NCBI GenBank assembly: GCA_017607445.1
Contig: JAEVHH010000001.1
Location: forward strand, 6,882,001-6,946,000
DNA length: 64,000 bases
Source of the DNA: Histoplasma ohiense
Taxonomy: Eukaryota; Ascomycota; Eurotiomycetes; Onygenales; Ajellomycetaceae
Reading direction: 5' to 3'
Shown here: in pieces, positions 35,529 to 46,680 of the stretch
Layout: every line of letters starts with the position of its first letter
Position numbering within the stretch: the stretch's first letter is position 1
Notes under the pieces: generated by a model
What the model saw: the letters and a program-made list of their open reading frames with translations, nothing else
Told to the model about the DNA's origin: nothing
The model's database searches: none
Position numbers and translations under genes: made by a program

Positions 35529-38277
35529 TCAAGACCACAACATCCTCTCTGACTTCCCCCTGGACTTTGACTTTTTCACCAACGCATCCCAATCTGGTAC
35601 CCACGGCGACTCGGTCATCCACTCTGGCCACCTCGTGTGCTTTCTCCGCCCCACCCACGACCACGGCCATGACCACGTCAACTGCCACCGCCTCGCATTC
35701 CGCTGCAGCGCCGAGAGCGACGGCCACGACCACGACCAAGAAACCTGGTACCATTTCCTAGATGTTGGCGGAGAGTGGGAAAAGGGCCACGTCGTCGGGA
35801 GGTAGGATGATGATGGCGATGACGACCACGACCAGGAGGTAGGCAAAAATGACGAACCCAAACCCAAGCTACCCCTCACGCCCGACGGTGTCCCGAAAAA
35901 CGACGATCCCCTCGCCGCCTCCTTCCGAAATCCATCAATGATCTTATCGAACTGTCTCTCGCGTTGCTGCATGTGTCGCTGCCAGCCGGCCTGGTTCAGC
36001 AGCTGTGTATGCTCGCGCCATTCCCGCTGGATAGTCTGATCTAGACACCAGACGACGATGTCGCCTTTGCGACGCCAGTCGTCGTGCCAGGCTGTGTTCC
36101 AGGTGCGGTAACATTCGGCGTATGGGGAGCTATGAAGGGAGGTGCGGAGGGTTGGTTCGAGTTGGGCAAAGAAGGCAAGGTAATCCGGCCACAAATGGTG
36201 GTGAGGCATTGTAGGATCCTGGGAAGTGTTGGATGATGGGCGATGGTGGGTAAGTTGATTGCTGTTGAGTTGGTAGGAGGGTTTTGAAGGGAAGTGATGT
36301 AGTCCACCTTGCATGTTTTTTTGGAGGAAGGTGGCTGGATCTTCGTAGAATAGGTCTGCTTCATCCAGGTAAGTGGATTTTTCGGTTGAGTTGAGGTTTA
36401 CTGGTGGCTCGCAGGATAGGGCCCAAGCGTGGATTCTCGGAAAGATAAGGTGGGAGCGCCAGGGTGTGCTATGGCAAGGCATAAGGAAGCCAATTGTCAT
36501 AACTGTGGGCATCACGGAGGATGAAGACGAAGAAGAAAAAGAAGAAAGACCTGCAGGGTATCCCGGCTTGGGTGGGGTGTCACTTAGGTAGTGGCCGACA
36601 TATTGGGTGCGGAAATAGTCCATGACGTTGAGGACACCTGATGCGTGGGAGAATGTAGTATAGTAGGCAATATAAATGTTTACAAGAGAGAGAAATATCA
36701 AAAGGAGTCGTCGGGAGCCGTTTGAGCGGGAACGAGAGGAGACGGGCGGAAGGAAGAACTTCACTGCAGGCTGAGAGGCAAGGATTATAAGGGCGGGAAG
36801 AAGCGGGTAGATGAAGCGAACTTCTTTGTGGGAGACCAGTGAAAGGACGGCCGGCATAAATGTGCAAACAACTGCAAGCCGACACTTAATGGAATTCTGT
36901 TGGCTAGTGAGGCTTCTCTGCTTTGCGAACATCGCCTGGAAAAGTCCTATCAGAGAGAAAGGAAGAGTAGTCATGAGGAGGAGTGGGTAGCCCTGAGAGA
37001 GGTAGTAATGCCAGTCATTACGTCCATAAAATATGGCGAGTGACTGGGCGATGTTAAAGTAGAGAAATTTAAAAGGGGGGAATGTCCAGGAACCGTAGTA
37101 GACACGGTCCGAAAACGTCGAAATACCGAGCACAACAGATCTACCGAATTATCAGAGTCGTTTTCCATTGGGATAATTGAATTCTGAATAAACGTACCCG
37201 GAAAATATAACTTCATAGCTAAACGTCATAAATTCCTTGATAGTAGGCCTAATGAAGGAAACCGTCCATGCTTGACGGGATGATGTGGGTATCTTAAACA
37301 TCGCGAAGGTTGCTAGACACATCCAGATCAAAATATTGGTTGGGCGGAGAACGCAAGCAAAAGCTGCAAGAAGGAGACATGGCCGCAAACTGTACTTCGG
37401 TCAGACTTGATCAAGCCAAAAGTTATCAACTTGGTATACCTGGACAGTCCGCTCCGCCCATACCTCTGGGTGGCCGGCTTGTTTCTTGTGCTGTCATTTC
37501 TGGAGCTCGCCCTTTGCGGATAAGATAATTCCGACGGCCATCCCCACGGCCATAAATACAATGCGACAACTGTGAGACTCGTCTCAAGGCAATTGGATAA
37601 TGTCCTCGTCGAACAGAACCACTGCCAGGGACTTAGGACAGTCAACACGAGCTGCAGGAGAAATAATTCAGTGTCTGTTATCCAATATCTATGCCGATGT
37701 TGGTGCAATTGCATCACTTACAGCACCCCAGGCTTCATAGCTGCTGTTCCCATAAACCTTCCCGGCCAGCTTCCACGTATAAAAATCCCCCACAGCGGCG
37801 AACAGTGCCTGTGTAAGTTTTGGGGCGGCAAGGAGCAAGTTTGCGCGATAAAGAGGCGATATCGAGAGATATCCAGATACCAGGCTAGAAACGTAATAAA
37901 CAGCTGCGAAGATATACGGATGTACCGAAGACCGCAAGTGATGCCTCCATTCCTAGCGCGATGCCGTTAGCTTCACAAAAGAATAAAGAGCTATACTCTG
38001 CTTGATAAATCCGCACCCAAGTTATCCAGGCACCGCTGTCCCCACCGAACGCAATCTGCCATGCAGGTTCCAACGACTGGAAGAATTCGTCTGGTTGGAA
38101 AAAGGTCCTGACGCAAAGTGCGTTTAATGCACGGAATGCAATTAGGAAGAGGAGGACGTTCTGCGGGGTGCCCGAGTCTTTCTGCCTGGGTGAAGAGGCT
38201 ATGGAGCCGGATTCCGTTTTACTGTCGGTCGTCGTAGTAGAGCGAGCCTTTCGTGGCCGTGTCGACGTCGAAGGCAT
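35529..38277 (-). CDS. GPI10: GPI mannosyltransferase 3 (Gpi10 / PIG-B family, GT22)
   Basis: Five exons on the minus strand: 38277-38017, 37952-37722, 37651-37440, 37389-37198 and 37140-35529, giving 835 residues. Introns of 64, 70, 50 and 57 nt all restore the frame; the first donor is GTGCGG, the others GTAAGT, GTATAC and GTACGT. Diagnostic segments are FFQPDEFFQSLEPAWQIAFG (about residues 60-79, the luminal acidic motif of GT22 enzymes), SPWQWFCSTRTLSNCLET, FNIAQSLAIFYGRNDWHYYL and the SHKEVRFIYPLLPAL segment near residue 400. Many hydrophobic helices indicate an ER multi-pass membrane protein. The enzyme adds the third mannose to the GPI precursor from dolichol-phosphate-mannose, which is needed for anchoring cell-wall and surface proteins. 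The C-terminal region carries a variable His- and Ser/Trp-rich part. It is divergent from ornithine aminotransferase (starts 522 bp apart). Confidence 0.92.
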
Positions 38278-38692
38278 GGTCGTCCCTTATCTCCATGTCG
38301 GGACCCGGTTCTGGACACGCCAATCGTGGGGAGTTCGGGGATGGAGCAATGGTCGCGTGTCAAGAAGTTGCTGTGAATGCTGCTAGCGGACCCTGTGAAA
38401 AGGGCTTTTGTTTTGCAAACTGCGGCAGTTGGATTGGTTGCGGATAAACTTCAACGTCGCACGCTACTGCACTCCCCGGCCAGCGTGAGCGTCTAGCGGG
38501 GACGGCATCCTGGATTGCATCCTGGATGGCTGGGACAAAGCAAGATCTCAATGGATATCGTCGGCCATGCCACAGCTTCCGCCGCATATAAACTCCGATT
38601 GATTCCCTCCGCCGAAGAGCATCGTCTGATATCTAAACGCTAGAAGAGCTAACTAAGGTTCACAAGTGTGGTCCGTCCAGAAAGCTAAAAGC

Positions 38693-38700
38693 TATATAAA
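38693..38700 (+). promoter_or_regulatory. TATA box of the ornithine aminotransferase gene
   Basis: TATATAAA lies 100 bp before the ATG at 38800, a fitting distance for a fungal TATA promoter with a short pyrimidine/ACC-rich leader (the start context is CACCATG). The shared intergenic region with GPI10 may be bidirectional. Confidence 0.6.
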
Positions 38701-38799
38701 ACCACCGCGAGTCCTCACTCTAGTTAAATACATCACTCACAACCGTCCTCACTATATACCACGCTCAGTTACCACTCAATCATCACCACCATCGTCACC

Positions 38800-40363
38800 A
38801 TGTCTCCAATCGCCACTGACAAAGCCGCCGCAGCCTCTGCTCAGACTGCAAAGACAAGCCTGAAGTCGCCCTCCGGCCCAGCTGCGTCTTTCGACCGCTC
38901 CCGCTTCCACGCCTCCTCATCCTCCGCCGCTATCAACGCAGAGCATCAGTATGCGGCTCACAACTACCACCCGCTTCCTGTCGTCTTTGCCCGCGCTGCC
39001 GGCACTACCGTATGGGATCCTGAAGGGCACTCCTACCTCGATTTTCTCTCCGCCTACTCAGCCGTTAATCAGGGCCACTGCCATCCGGAGTTGGTCAGGG
39101 TGTTGGTTGATCAGGCTTCTACCCTCACGCTGAGCTCTCGTGCTTTCTACAATGATGTGTTCCCCAAGTTTGCGGAATTCGTGACGAAGTTCTTCGGTTT
39201 CGATATGGTGTTGCCCATGAACACAGGTGCAGAAGCTGTGGAAACCGCGATCAAAATCGCCCGGAAATGGGGCTACAAAACCAAAGGCATTCCCCACAAC
39301 GAGGCTATAGTCTTGAGCGTGGAGAACAACTTCCATGGACGCACTGTTAGTGAACTAAAATAACCAAGGGCGCTTCTTGCTGTCAACCGCTTTATGTCCC
39401 TATCTATGCATATTTTCCTTTTAACTAACAGGGGAGGATTACAGTTTGCGGCAATATCAATGTCATCTGATCCAGAATCAAGGGATAACTATGGCCCTTA
39501 TTTGCCGCTAATCGGCAGCACGATTCCAGGCACGAACAAACCCATCCCGTTCAATGACAAAGCCGCGCTGCGTGAATCGTTCGAGAAGGCAGGGCCCAAT
39601 ATTGCCGCCTTCTTAGTCGAACCGATCCAGGGTGAGGCTGGCATCGTCGTCCCTGATGATGACTACCTTAGGGAAGCCAGAGCTCTCTGCGACAAACACC
39701 GCGCCCTCCTCATTTGTGACGAGATCCAGACCGGCATCGCCCGAACTGGTAAACTACTCTGCCACGAGTGGAGTGGTATCAAACCAGACCTCGTCCTCCT
39801 AGGCAAAGCGATATCCGGCGGCATGTACCCTGTATCCTGTGTCTTGGGGAGCAGGGACGTTATGCTCACAATCGAGCCGGGCACGCATGGCTCCACATAT
39901 GGTGGCAATCCGCTCGGTTGCGCCGTCGCCATTCGCGCGCTGGAAATCATCCGCGACGAGAAAATGGTCGAACGAGCGGAGAAGCTGGGCCACCAATTCC
40001 GTGCTGGGTTGGCAACCATAGATAGTCCTATGATCCAGGCAATTCGAGGTAAGGGGCTGTTAAATGCCGTCGTCATCGACGAGTCTAAGACTGGCGGGCA
40101 CACCGCGTGGGATCTTTGCATATTGATGAAGGAAAAAGGGTTATTGGTACGTCTTTCTTGTCTTTTTATTCTTCGCTATTCTCCAAAAATGGCTTTTGTT
40201 AAGCGACTAACCGTTTGCCCTTGTTTTTCGATAGGCAAAACCGACACACCAAAACATTATACGCTTCGCACCACCACTGGTCATCACAGAAGAAGAGATT
40301 AAAAAGGCACTGAGCATCATCGATCAGGCCGTCAAGGAACTGCCAACGATGAAGAGTACGTGA
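38800..40363 (+). CDS. Ornithine aminotransferase
   Basis: Three exons, 38800-39345, 39445-40146 and 40235-40363, encode 458 residues, the usual length for the family (CAR2 in yeast, otaA in Aspergillus). Introns are GTTAGT...TACAG (99 nt) and GTACGT...GATAG (88 nt), both phase 0. Class-III aminotransferase marks are present: NYHPLPVVFARAAGTTVWD and YLDFLSAYSAVNQGHCHPEL near the N-terminus, MNTGAEAVETAIKIARKWGY, FLVEPIQGEAGIVVPDDDY, LICDEIQTGIARTG, and LLGKAISGGMYPVS with the PLP-binding Lys near residue 303. It transfers the delta-amino group of ornithine to 2-oxoglutarate, giving glutamate-5-semialdehyde (arginine catabolism to proline/glutamate). No obvious mitochondrial targeting peptide; the fungal enzyme is usually cytosolic. 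Confidence 0.95.
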
Positions 40364-41036
40364 GCTGAGTGAGCGAATCTCTCCACTCTCGATAACCCTA
40401 AAAGAAGTCGGAAAAACAGTCGAAAAAAGATCCGAAAATCCGAAAATTAATGAATTAATAAAACAGAACGCCTGCAAGTTTGTTTGCATGCAACAACATT
40501 CTATGACGAGTTATTGACGGGATTCCCTTCTTATTTTTGCCTGTCCTTCGTTTTTTGTTTTATCTCTTTGTTTGTTTCCTCATCCTCTCTCACATCCCAT
40601 CCTGCAAATTACCAACATCATAAACAACTTTCAATCTAGTGTCTATGGTGTATACATACTGCCCCAATAAGAAATATTGGCGAACGCTCGCTCTTTCCTT
40701 TTTTTACACGGGTGGACTCTCTGCTCTGGCCTGCAGCCTTGGGTTGGCGACTTTGCTCGGTGGTTTATTTTCCTGTTGCGTTTCCATCCCAGTGGTGACA
40801 GATTTTATTGACTTTTATCGTGCCTTGTTTCGCTACGTAGCGGCTACTTTACTCTGATATGACGTGCCTGCGGTATGAGCCCCGCTGGTTATTGCTATTA
40901 TTTTCATTGTTTATTTTACTATGATGGTTTTGCGTGAACATGTGGCAATCCGCCTGTTTCGCTGTACAACATGGGTTAATAGTTATTATCTATACTCATG
41001 GTGGCCGGAGAGGGTTTTCTTGGTATAGCCTTTTGT

Positions 41037-41069
<33 letters not shown>

Positions 41070-41471
41070 TTGATTGTCTTTTCCTTTGTTTTTAACGAGC
41101 GGCATATCTATTACCTGATGCGAAAGGGAGTTGGATATGTGGGGGTATACATACCTAGTGAATATGATATTTTTGAGAACGGCAATGATACCGAGAGTGC
41201 AAGGGGTTCAGATGAAAAATGCGCCTTGTTTTTCCCTAGCACCGACACCTTACAATCCCCCCAGCCCTTCTCCTAGCACTGCAATAGGTAGGATATGCTA
41301 CATGATAATGTCTGGCACACATACAAACCTATTCATTCACCTATCCCCTATCCTCAATGTCCACTGTTTTTTCGCTCCCCCCTTTCTAACCATCCACGCA
41401 TCCACTTTACACAATAAGCTGGTCGAAATATCCCCTTCTCGGCTAATGAGCTTCTAGTAGATAGGGGTTCT
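40364..41471. other. Downstream region of ornithine aminotransferase
   Basis: Probable 3' UTR, then gene-free DNA with a poly-T tract at 41039-41064 and T-rich stretches. No coding sequence is supported. Confidence 0.6.
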
Positions 41472-41804
41472 CTAATGTGTACTTCTTTCATTTCTCTCTC
41501 TAGTGCGAACCCCTGACACCATCTCCGTCTCCTCCTCTTCCTTCACACCGCTACCCCACGACCTACGTCTCCACTTCCTCCTCCTCCTCCGCCGCCTCCG
41601 CCTCCTCCGCCTCCTCCGCCTCCGCCTACCCCCGCTACTGCTGCTGCTGCTGCTGCTTGCTGCTTCTGATGCTGGAGACGGTGTACTGCGTCGTAGTGAG
41701 TGCCTAACGAAGCAAGGGACGAAATAATGGATCAAGTAGGCAAACACGGACATGAATGCGAGGAGTAGAAAGATGATTAGGACTATGACAATGTTCTTTT
41801 GCAT
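41472..41804 (-). CDS. Candidate small single-pass membrane protein (hypothetical)
   Basis: A minus-strand frame of 110 residues beginning at ATG 41804 (context ATCAATGC); an in-frame ATG at 41846 would add 14 residues. Residues 3 to about 30 form one strong hydrophobic segment (NIVIVLIIFLLLAFMSVFAY, then LIHYFVPCFV). A Ser-rich run and a long poly-Arg run follow; the latter comes from a CCG/CCT microsatellite on the plus strand and could be an artefact of that repeat. The membrane segment at the very N-terminus and a stop shortly after the acidic tail are consistent with a tail-less membrane protein. No family is recognised. It could equally be a chance frame or an exon of a spliced gene. 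Confidence 0.3.
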   Translation of the reverse strand: MQKNIVIVLIIFLLLAFMSVFAYLIHYFVPCFVRHSLRRSTPSPASEAASSSSSSSSGGRRRRRRRRRRRRRRRRRKWRRRSWGSGVKEEEETEMVSGVRTRERNERSTH

Positions 41805-41846
41805 TGATCCGATTTTGAAGACGCTGCGTATCTGGTGACTTAGCAT

Positions 41847-44812
41847 TCATTCATTCTTTTCTTATAGCTCTTTTAATATTTCTTATTCTCATTGTTTTTT
41901 GTGGTAACTTACTCCTTTTTTCACAACACCCCTCCCCTCTTGTCTGTGGTTTGTGTCTCTTATGAATTTATTAATCCCTTTTCCGCTCCGTCTTTAATGG
42001 GATGGATGGTCTTTCGCTTTCTTATACCTGCGAAGAAGAGGTTGAATACCCCGTAACGACTGCTTGTGTGGCTCTAGAGGGGAAAATCTACTAGAGTATT
42101 GCTGAGATTCGAGGAAAGAGAAACGAATTCCCAGATGGACGGATAACTTATCTGGTACTCTCTAACGCAGGACTTTCTTTCAGGAAGGAAGAATGCGAGC
42201 TGCAATACTTCCAACATCCAGAGCAACACATCCAAATGAATGTGAATTATAGTTCCTTCCGAAATCCGCGACACAGCACGGCAAGAAACTCTCTCGGCGT
42301 TGTGCATGGTACCAACCCTCAAATAATAGATATCAATAAGGTTAAGTTCACTTGACATGGTAGAAAAGCATCTGTAGAAGGCTTTTCTTATGACGCAAAC
42401 GCGAAGTAAGCATGAAGCGAAGGGCAACGGTTGAGTAAGGGAAATTCTATCTTCCGCGTTCAGCGAAGATATGAGATTCAAGTTGTCTGGAAAGGAAATA
42501 CGCAAAGGGAAAGAATCAAGTTTTATAACTTCTGAAGCTCAAATTGTTTAATAAGTCTCCGGAAGTCAAAATGTGCTGCAGAGGAGGCCAGGATTGGTGC
42601 CTTGCAAGCTGAAGCTGCTGGGAAGGACGTGAGATAGAGCCGATGGGGCCCACGAACAAGCATAGATTCTTGTGTATTTGCCATTCGATTTTCACGCATC
42701 AGGTACGTGGGACATATTTCGTGCCACCGCTTCGATAAGGCACGGAAAAGGGAAGAAAAGAAAGTAAACGGCGGAAATGAACGGTAAGTTTTTCTCATAT
42801 GGATTGTAATATAGCAGGGCTCCTTGCTTGGAGGCTTAAAACACCATATGGTGAGTCTGCGGCCAGGATTCTTTTGGATGTAATATTTTGTGTGCGTTTG
42901 TATGATGGCAAGTGAAGTGGTTGTACAGTACATTTGATTCCGCATCGCCTTCTCACCGAACCTAGGAAACCAATGATAGGCATTCGGCCAGGCACATATA
43001 CGAGAGTGGCTTTCAAAATTAAGTTCCTCAAGGAGCCAACGCAATTGTTCTGATCAGTTTTCGTGTTGTATCTTCAAGTATGGATGCCTAGGGAGTTGTG
43101 TGGAGATATTCATCTCCATGACGATTTGTTTCAAGATTTGCCCGTAAATCGCTCCCTTGAAGATAAGATAGAAATGGAACTGGTGCCTGTTCACTGGGTT
43201 TCGGTCCAAGATATGTTTCCATGGTAGGCATGATTCCCAAACTATCACATATGCAGCCCGCAGGCGGCTTCTGGTATGTATTGGAGGAAAGGAGAGTGAA
43301 GGATTGTGTTTCGGCTAGGGCAAGAGTTCCAGGTCTCGGCAAATTTAGCATCACGATGCATGATGCTGAAAAGTCTGATTGTCTTCAGTAAGCTCTGGTC
43401 CCGGCTTTGCACCTATGGATAGTTTGAGAAATAGTAAGAGTGTTGATGTCCTGTATAGTAATCACCTCATCGCCTTCAGGAATCGTGTTTTGGAGGTTTC
43501 CATAAACCGTATTTGGCTCGGCAAATATCCTGTGGGGCGGGCGGGGGTTAACGTGGAGTATCCAGCCTGACATTGCCTTCACTTCGCGAAACATACCAAC
43601 TCCTCACTGAACATAAATTGTTAGAGTTGGGCAACTGTTCGTGGGGATTTTTCCTCGGTCGAGGTTGGAGCGTGTTGGTGTTGCGTGCGTCTCTCAAATG
43701 AAATATCCCCTCACCCTCTCCTCCCCTCGCTTACTTTCGCCGCCCGCTTTCTTCGAAGACCAACACGATTTTTAATGGGCTACCGATCGTACTCTTGTTT
43801 CCCTCATCCAATATTCCAAAGGAAACACAGTATTGCTCTATCCCAGTTGTCCGAATGGTGTCGGTATTCCATTGTCTTTGGCGTTGGTTAACTCATCCAA
43901 CACCTGTTAGTTACTTGGAATTTAAGACAAAAAGGGAAATTCTTGCGCGTCAGCAAATATTACGGACGCTTATTATATCTTTTCCAACAAACCCGTTCTG
44001 TGGGAGACGCCGAGCCGGAAATGAGTACGGCAATTTCTTTCAAGTCGAATTGGATAATACCCCGATATATTTGCCGGAAGAAGGCGACCAGAGGTTGCCC
44101 TGACGTCCTTTGCTATTTTGGGCCGAGTCCCTGGACATGACATAAAAAGATGGGGTGAAGTTCTTTTTCTTAACTGGTTTCTTTCTCTACATCCTTTTTT
44201 CAATTGCAAAATCTTCCATATAGGTGGAACGGGTGGCAATGCTTGCCAACGTTCACCAAGAGGAGCAGTATCTTTCCCTCGTCATAATAGAAAGAATAGA
44301 TAAAGTTACCCATAATTCTCTAGATCAGGAAGGTTTTCGATAGTGAGTATCGATCTCAGGCAACAGGAATTCGAGATGACGACTAGCAGTACAATCCGAC
44401 TCGAAACAAAAGACAGCTCACCCAGAGAGTCGAATTACAGACGTGAGCTTGCTTCCGAAGTTAATAAAAACGGTTTCCGCGCAAACAAAGCAATGGCATT
44501 TTGAAGCCTAACAGACCAAAGTCGCCCAAGTGAAAGATATATATGGGAGTGGCATTTATCAAGAAAACGAGACAACCCGTCCGTCGGTTATGACCAGCAC
44601 GAAACCATGTAAGCACGGAGGAGCCAGCCAACGATGGCTACCTGCCAAACAAGTAACCCTATCTGTCGATTAGAAAATAGACATGACGTTATTAATCTAT
44701 GAAACATGCCACCTCCCAAGGAGGAGTGCGGGTTACAGTTGAATGTGGTTTATTAAAAGGGGGGTCTGAAAAATAAACTGCATAGTAATGCTCAGCCCTT
44801 CCACTCCCTCAC
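41847..44812. other. Gene-free region left of the foldback element
   Basis: Two overlapping minus-strand frames (42074-42505 and 42523-43044) are open for 143 and 173 codons, but neither gives a recognisable protein or start context, so they are not called. No repeats of note. Base composition is ordinary. Confidence 0.45.
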
Positions 44813-45861
44813 TAAAATCTACACACACTAAACATCTTTGACACACCCTCACTGTATATTACTAATCAGCTCTCATTTAGTCCTTCTACTTCAACATCTG
44901 AAAAGCTGCAAGCAGCTATGAGCTAGTATATCCAGAGTTAGAATCCAGGTTAGAGAAGGAATAGAGCTCTGAGAAATATGATAAAAATCACTGTCTCTGA
45001 AGCATTTAGAGCATTTAGAGATGTGTGGGAGATGTGGCTAGCACATGTAGTTTTAATGAGGGGATGGACATGGTTTATGGTCAAAACCACAATGAAGGTT
45101 ATTCTGGCCTGAAAAGTTAACCACTGCCCAGAGGAGTGGGCAAATTGCATGATACAGCTTGCATCTTGGCCTCGACGGCAATAATCTGTGAAAAGGTCGC
45201 CCTAGTTGGCTTCCTTCTCGAGTTCTCAAAGTTCAGAGGAGTACTCTGTCAGCTCATCTGTTGAATGACTTAACTTATATCTTGATTGATGATGTTCTGC
45301 TTGCTGTCTTTTACTCTGTCGAGCTGTGGGGGAATATCCGCTATCACACCAGACCCACAAATATACCTGGTGGGCCAATTGAGTGCTTTCAGGCAGAGAC
45401 AGAGATATATACTCCATCTAGAAAGCGAAGCGAACCATCTGGACAGACTTAAGTCGATGGAGGGACCGGCATGCAGCTGAAACTGCCAACCATCGCGGGC
45501 ACACATTGTGGTTTTGACCATAAACCATGTCAATCCCCTCATTAAAACTACATACACTAGTCATATCTCATACATATCTTACACATCTTCAAATGCATTG
45601 GACACAGTGATTTTATCATATTTCTCAAAAGCTCTATTTCTTAGCTAACCTGGATTCTAACTCATAACTGTTTTTCAGATACTCAGCTGTTGAAGTAGAA
45701 GGACTAAATAAGAGCTGATTAGTAATATACAGTGAGTGTCTATTAGGCCACTAGGGCAAAAGAGCTCAATCACCACCAGCGCCGTGGTGGTATAGAGGGT
45801 ACGAATCACCCAATCCAATCCCCCCAACAGTGTCAAAGATGTTTAGTGTGTGTAGATTTTA
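44813..45861. mobile_element. Foldback-type DNA element with long terminal inverted repeats
   Basis: The left arm (44813-45094, about 282 bp) is repeated inverted at 45504-45861 (about 358 bp, including the 88-bp insertion at 45741-45828). The outermost 30 bases match exactly: AAATCTACACACACTAAACA at the left reads as its complement at the right end. The inner arm ends also match (GACATGGTTTATGGTCAAAA). A TA dinucleotide lies at each outer edge, compatible with a TA target duplication as made by Tc1/mariner-type transposases. The 409-bp centre (45095-45503) holds no transposase; it would be a non-autonomous element moved in trans. Arms are nearly identical at the tips but carry several substitutions inward, so the copy is not very recent. 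Confidence 0.8.
45741..45828. mobile_element. 88-bp insertion nested in the right arm of the foldback element
   Basis: This block is absent from the left arm at the corresponding point. It is flanked on both sides by AGTGTC (45735-45740 and 45829-45834), a 6-bp direct repeat that looks like a target-site duplication. The insert contains a short hairpin (ACCACCAGCGCCGTGGTGGT) and a GGTACGAATC string resembling part of a Pol III B box. No coding capacity. The alternative is that the left arm lost the block by deletion, but the direct repeat favours insertion. Confidence 0.65.
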
Positions 45862-46680
45862 GAACCCCCTTTTTTTAAACCACGTTCAACTGTAACCCGA
45901 ACCATCGCTCGGAAGGAAAGATGCTCCGTCACAGCCTCGGAACAATGTCCACCCCGACTCTTGTGCATAAACCCAATCCGCGGGAATCTCGGAGCTAGTA
46001 ATGCAGGAGAATGGGCTCCAACCATGCAACCATGGATGGCAGGCGGCTGCTGAGGGGCGGCCAGAATCCAAAAACCTCTGACCGACGGATCAGTGATTAG
46101 TCTCCGGACTAGCTATGGTTGGTGCATATTACGAGCTTTTGCAACTCCCACGCGCGGAGGCCTCGAACGCCTCCAGCTGGTCCCTCCTCCAAACAATGTC
46201 AAACAATGTCCTCAAGTGAGAAGAGGAGGGCAAGCGGATTTGAAGAAAAGTGCTTTTCCGCGCTCAAGGCAAATAAATGGCCATTGAGCCATAGTTAAAC
46301 AAATGGCCCGTTTCCGCCATTGGATTTCGCTGTTGACCGTCTAGTGAGGATGTCTGTCCCGTCTCTCAATTGGGCGTTGAGTGGAGATGTTACCGCCTAT
46401 GAACCTAGGCATCTCCGTTGGTCGCGATTTCTTTTCCTCCTCTCCTGGTATGAACACTAGTGTAAAAGGCAATGCCTGCGGTTCGTTCCGTTTACCCCAG
46501 ATGTTTTGTGCTGACATGTGCCCCTTCATTATTAATAACAAAAAGACAACCTAGATGACTCGGAGATAACAGACCTTGGATACCTTATTTTACATCTCTC
46601 CTCTGGCATGGTCTCTTTCTTTTTCCGAATTTTTTCCTGTGGGGTTCATATGCAGCGAGACAAAGTGCTTCTGCCCCAAG
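45862..46680. other. Upstream region of the ABC transporter
   Basis: No gene recognised. The first-exon frame of the transporter is open upstream to 46576 but has no ATG before 46681. A duplicated AACAATGTC occurs near 46190-46210. The transporter promoter and leader must lie here, with the foldback element 820 bp from the start codon. Confidence 0.5.

Noticed and set aside
38017..40363. GPI10 and ornithine aminotransferase as a functional gene pair
   Set aside because: They share a divergent promoter region only; their pathways are unrelated.
41560..41670. CRISPR-like or tandem array in CTC/CCG repeats
   Set aside because: Simple trinucleotide-type low complexity without spacers; the genome is eukaryotic.
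42523..43044. 173-codon minus-strand open frame
   Set aside because: Residue pattern looks random, and no domain or start context supports it.
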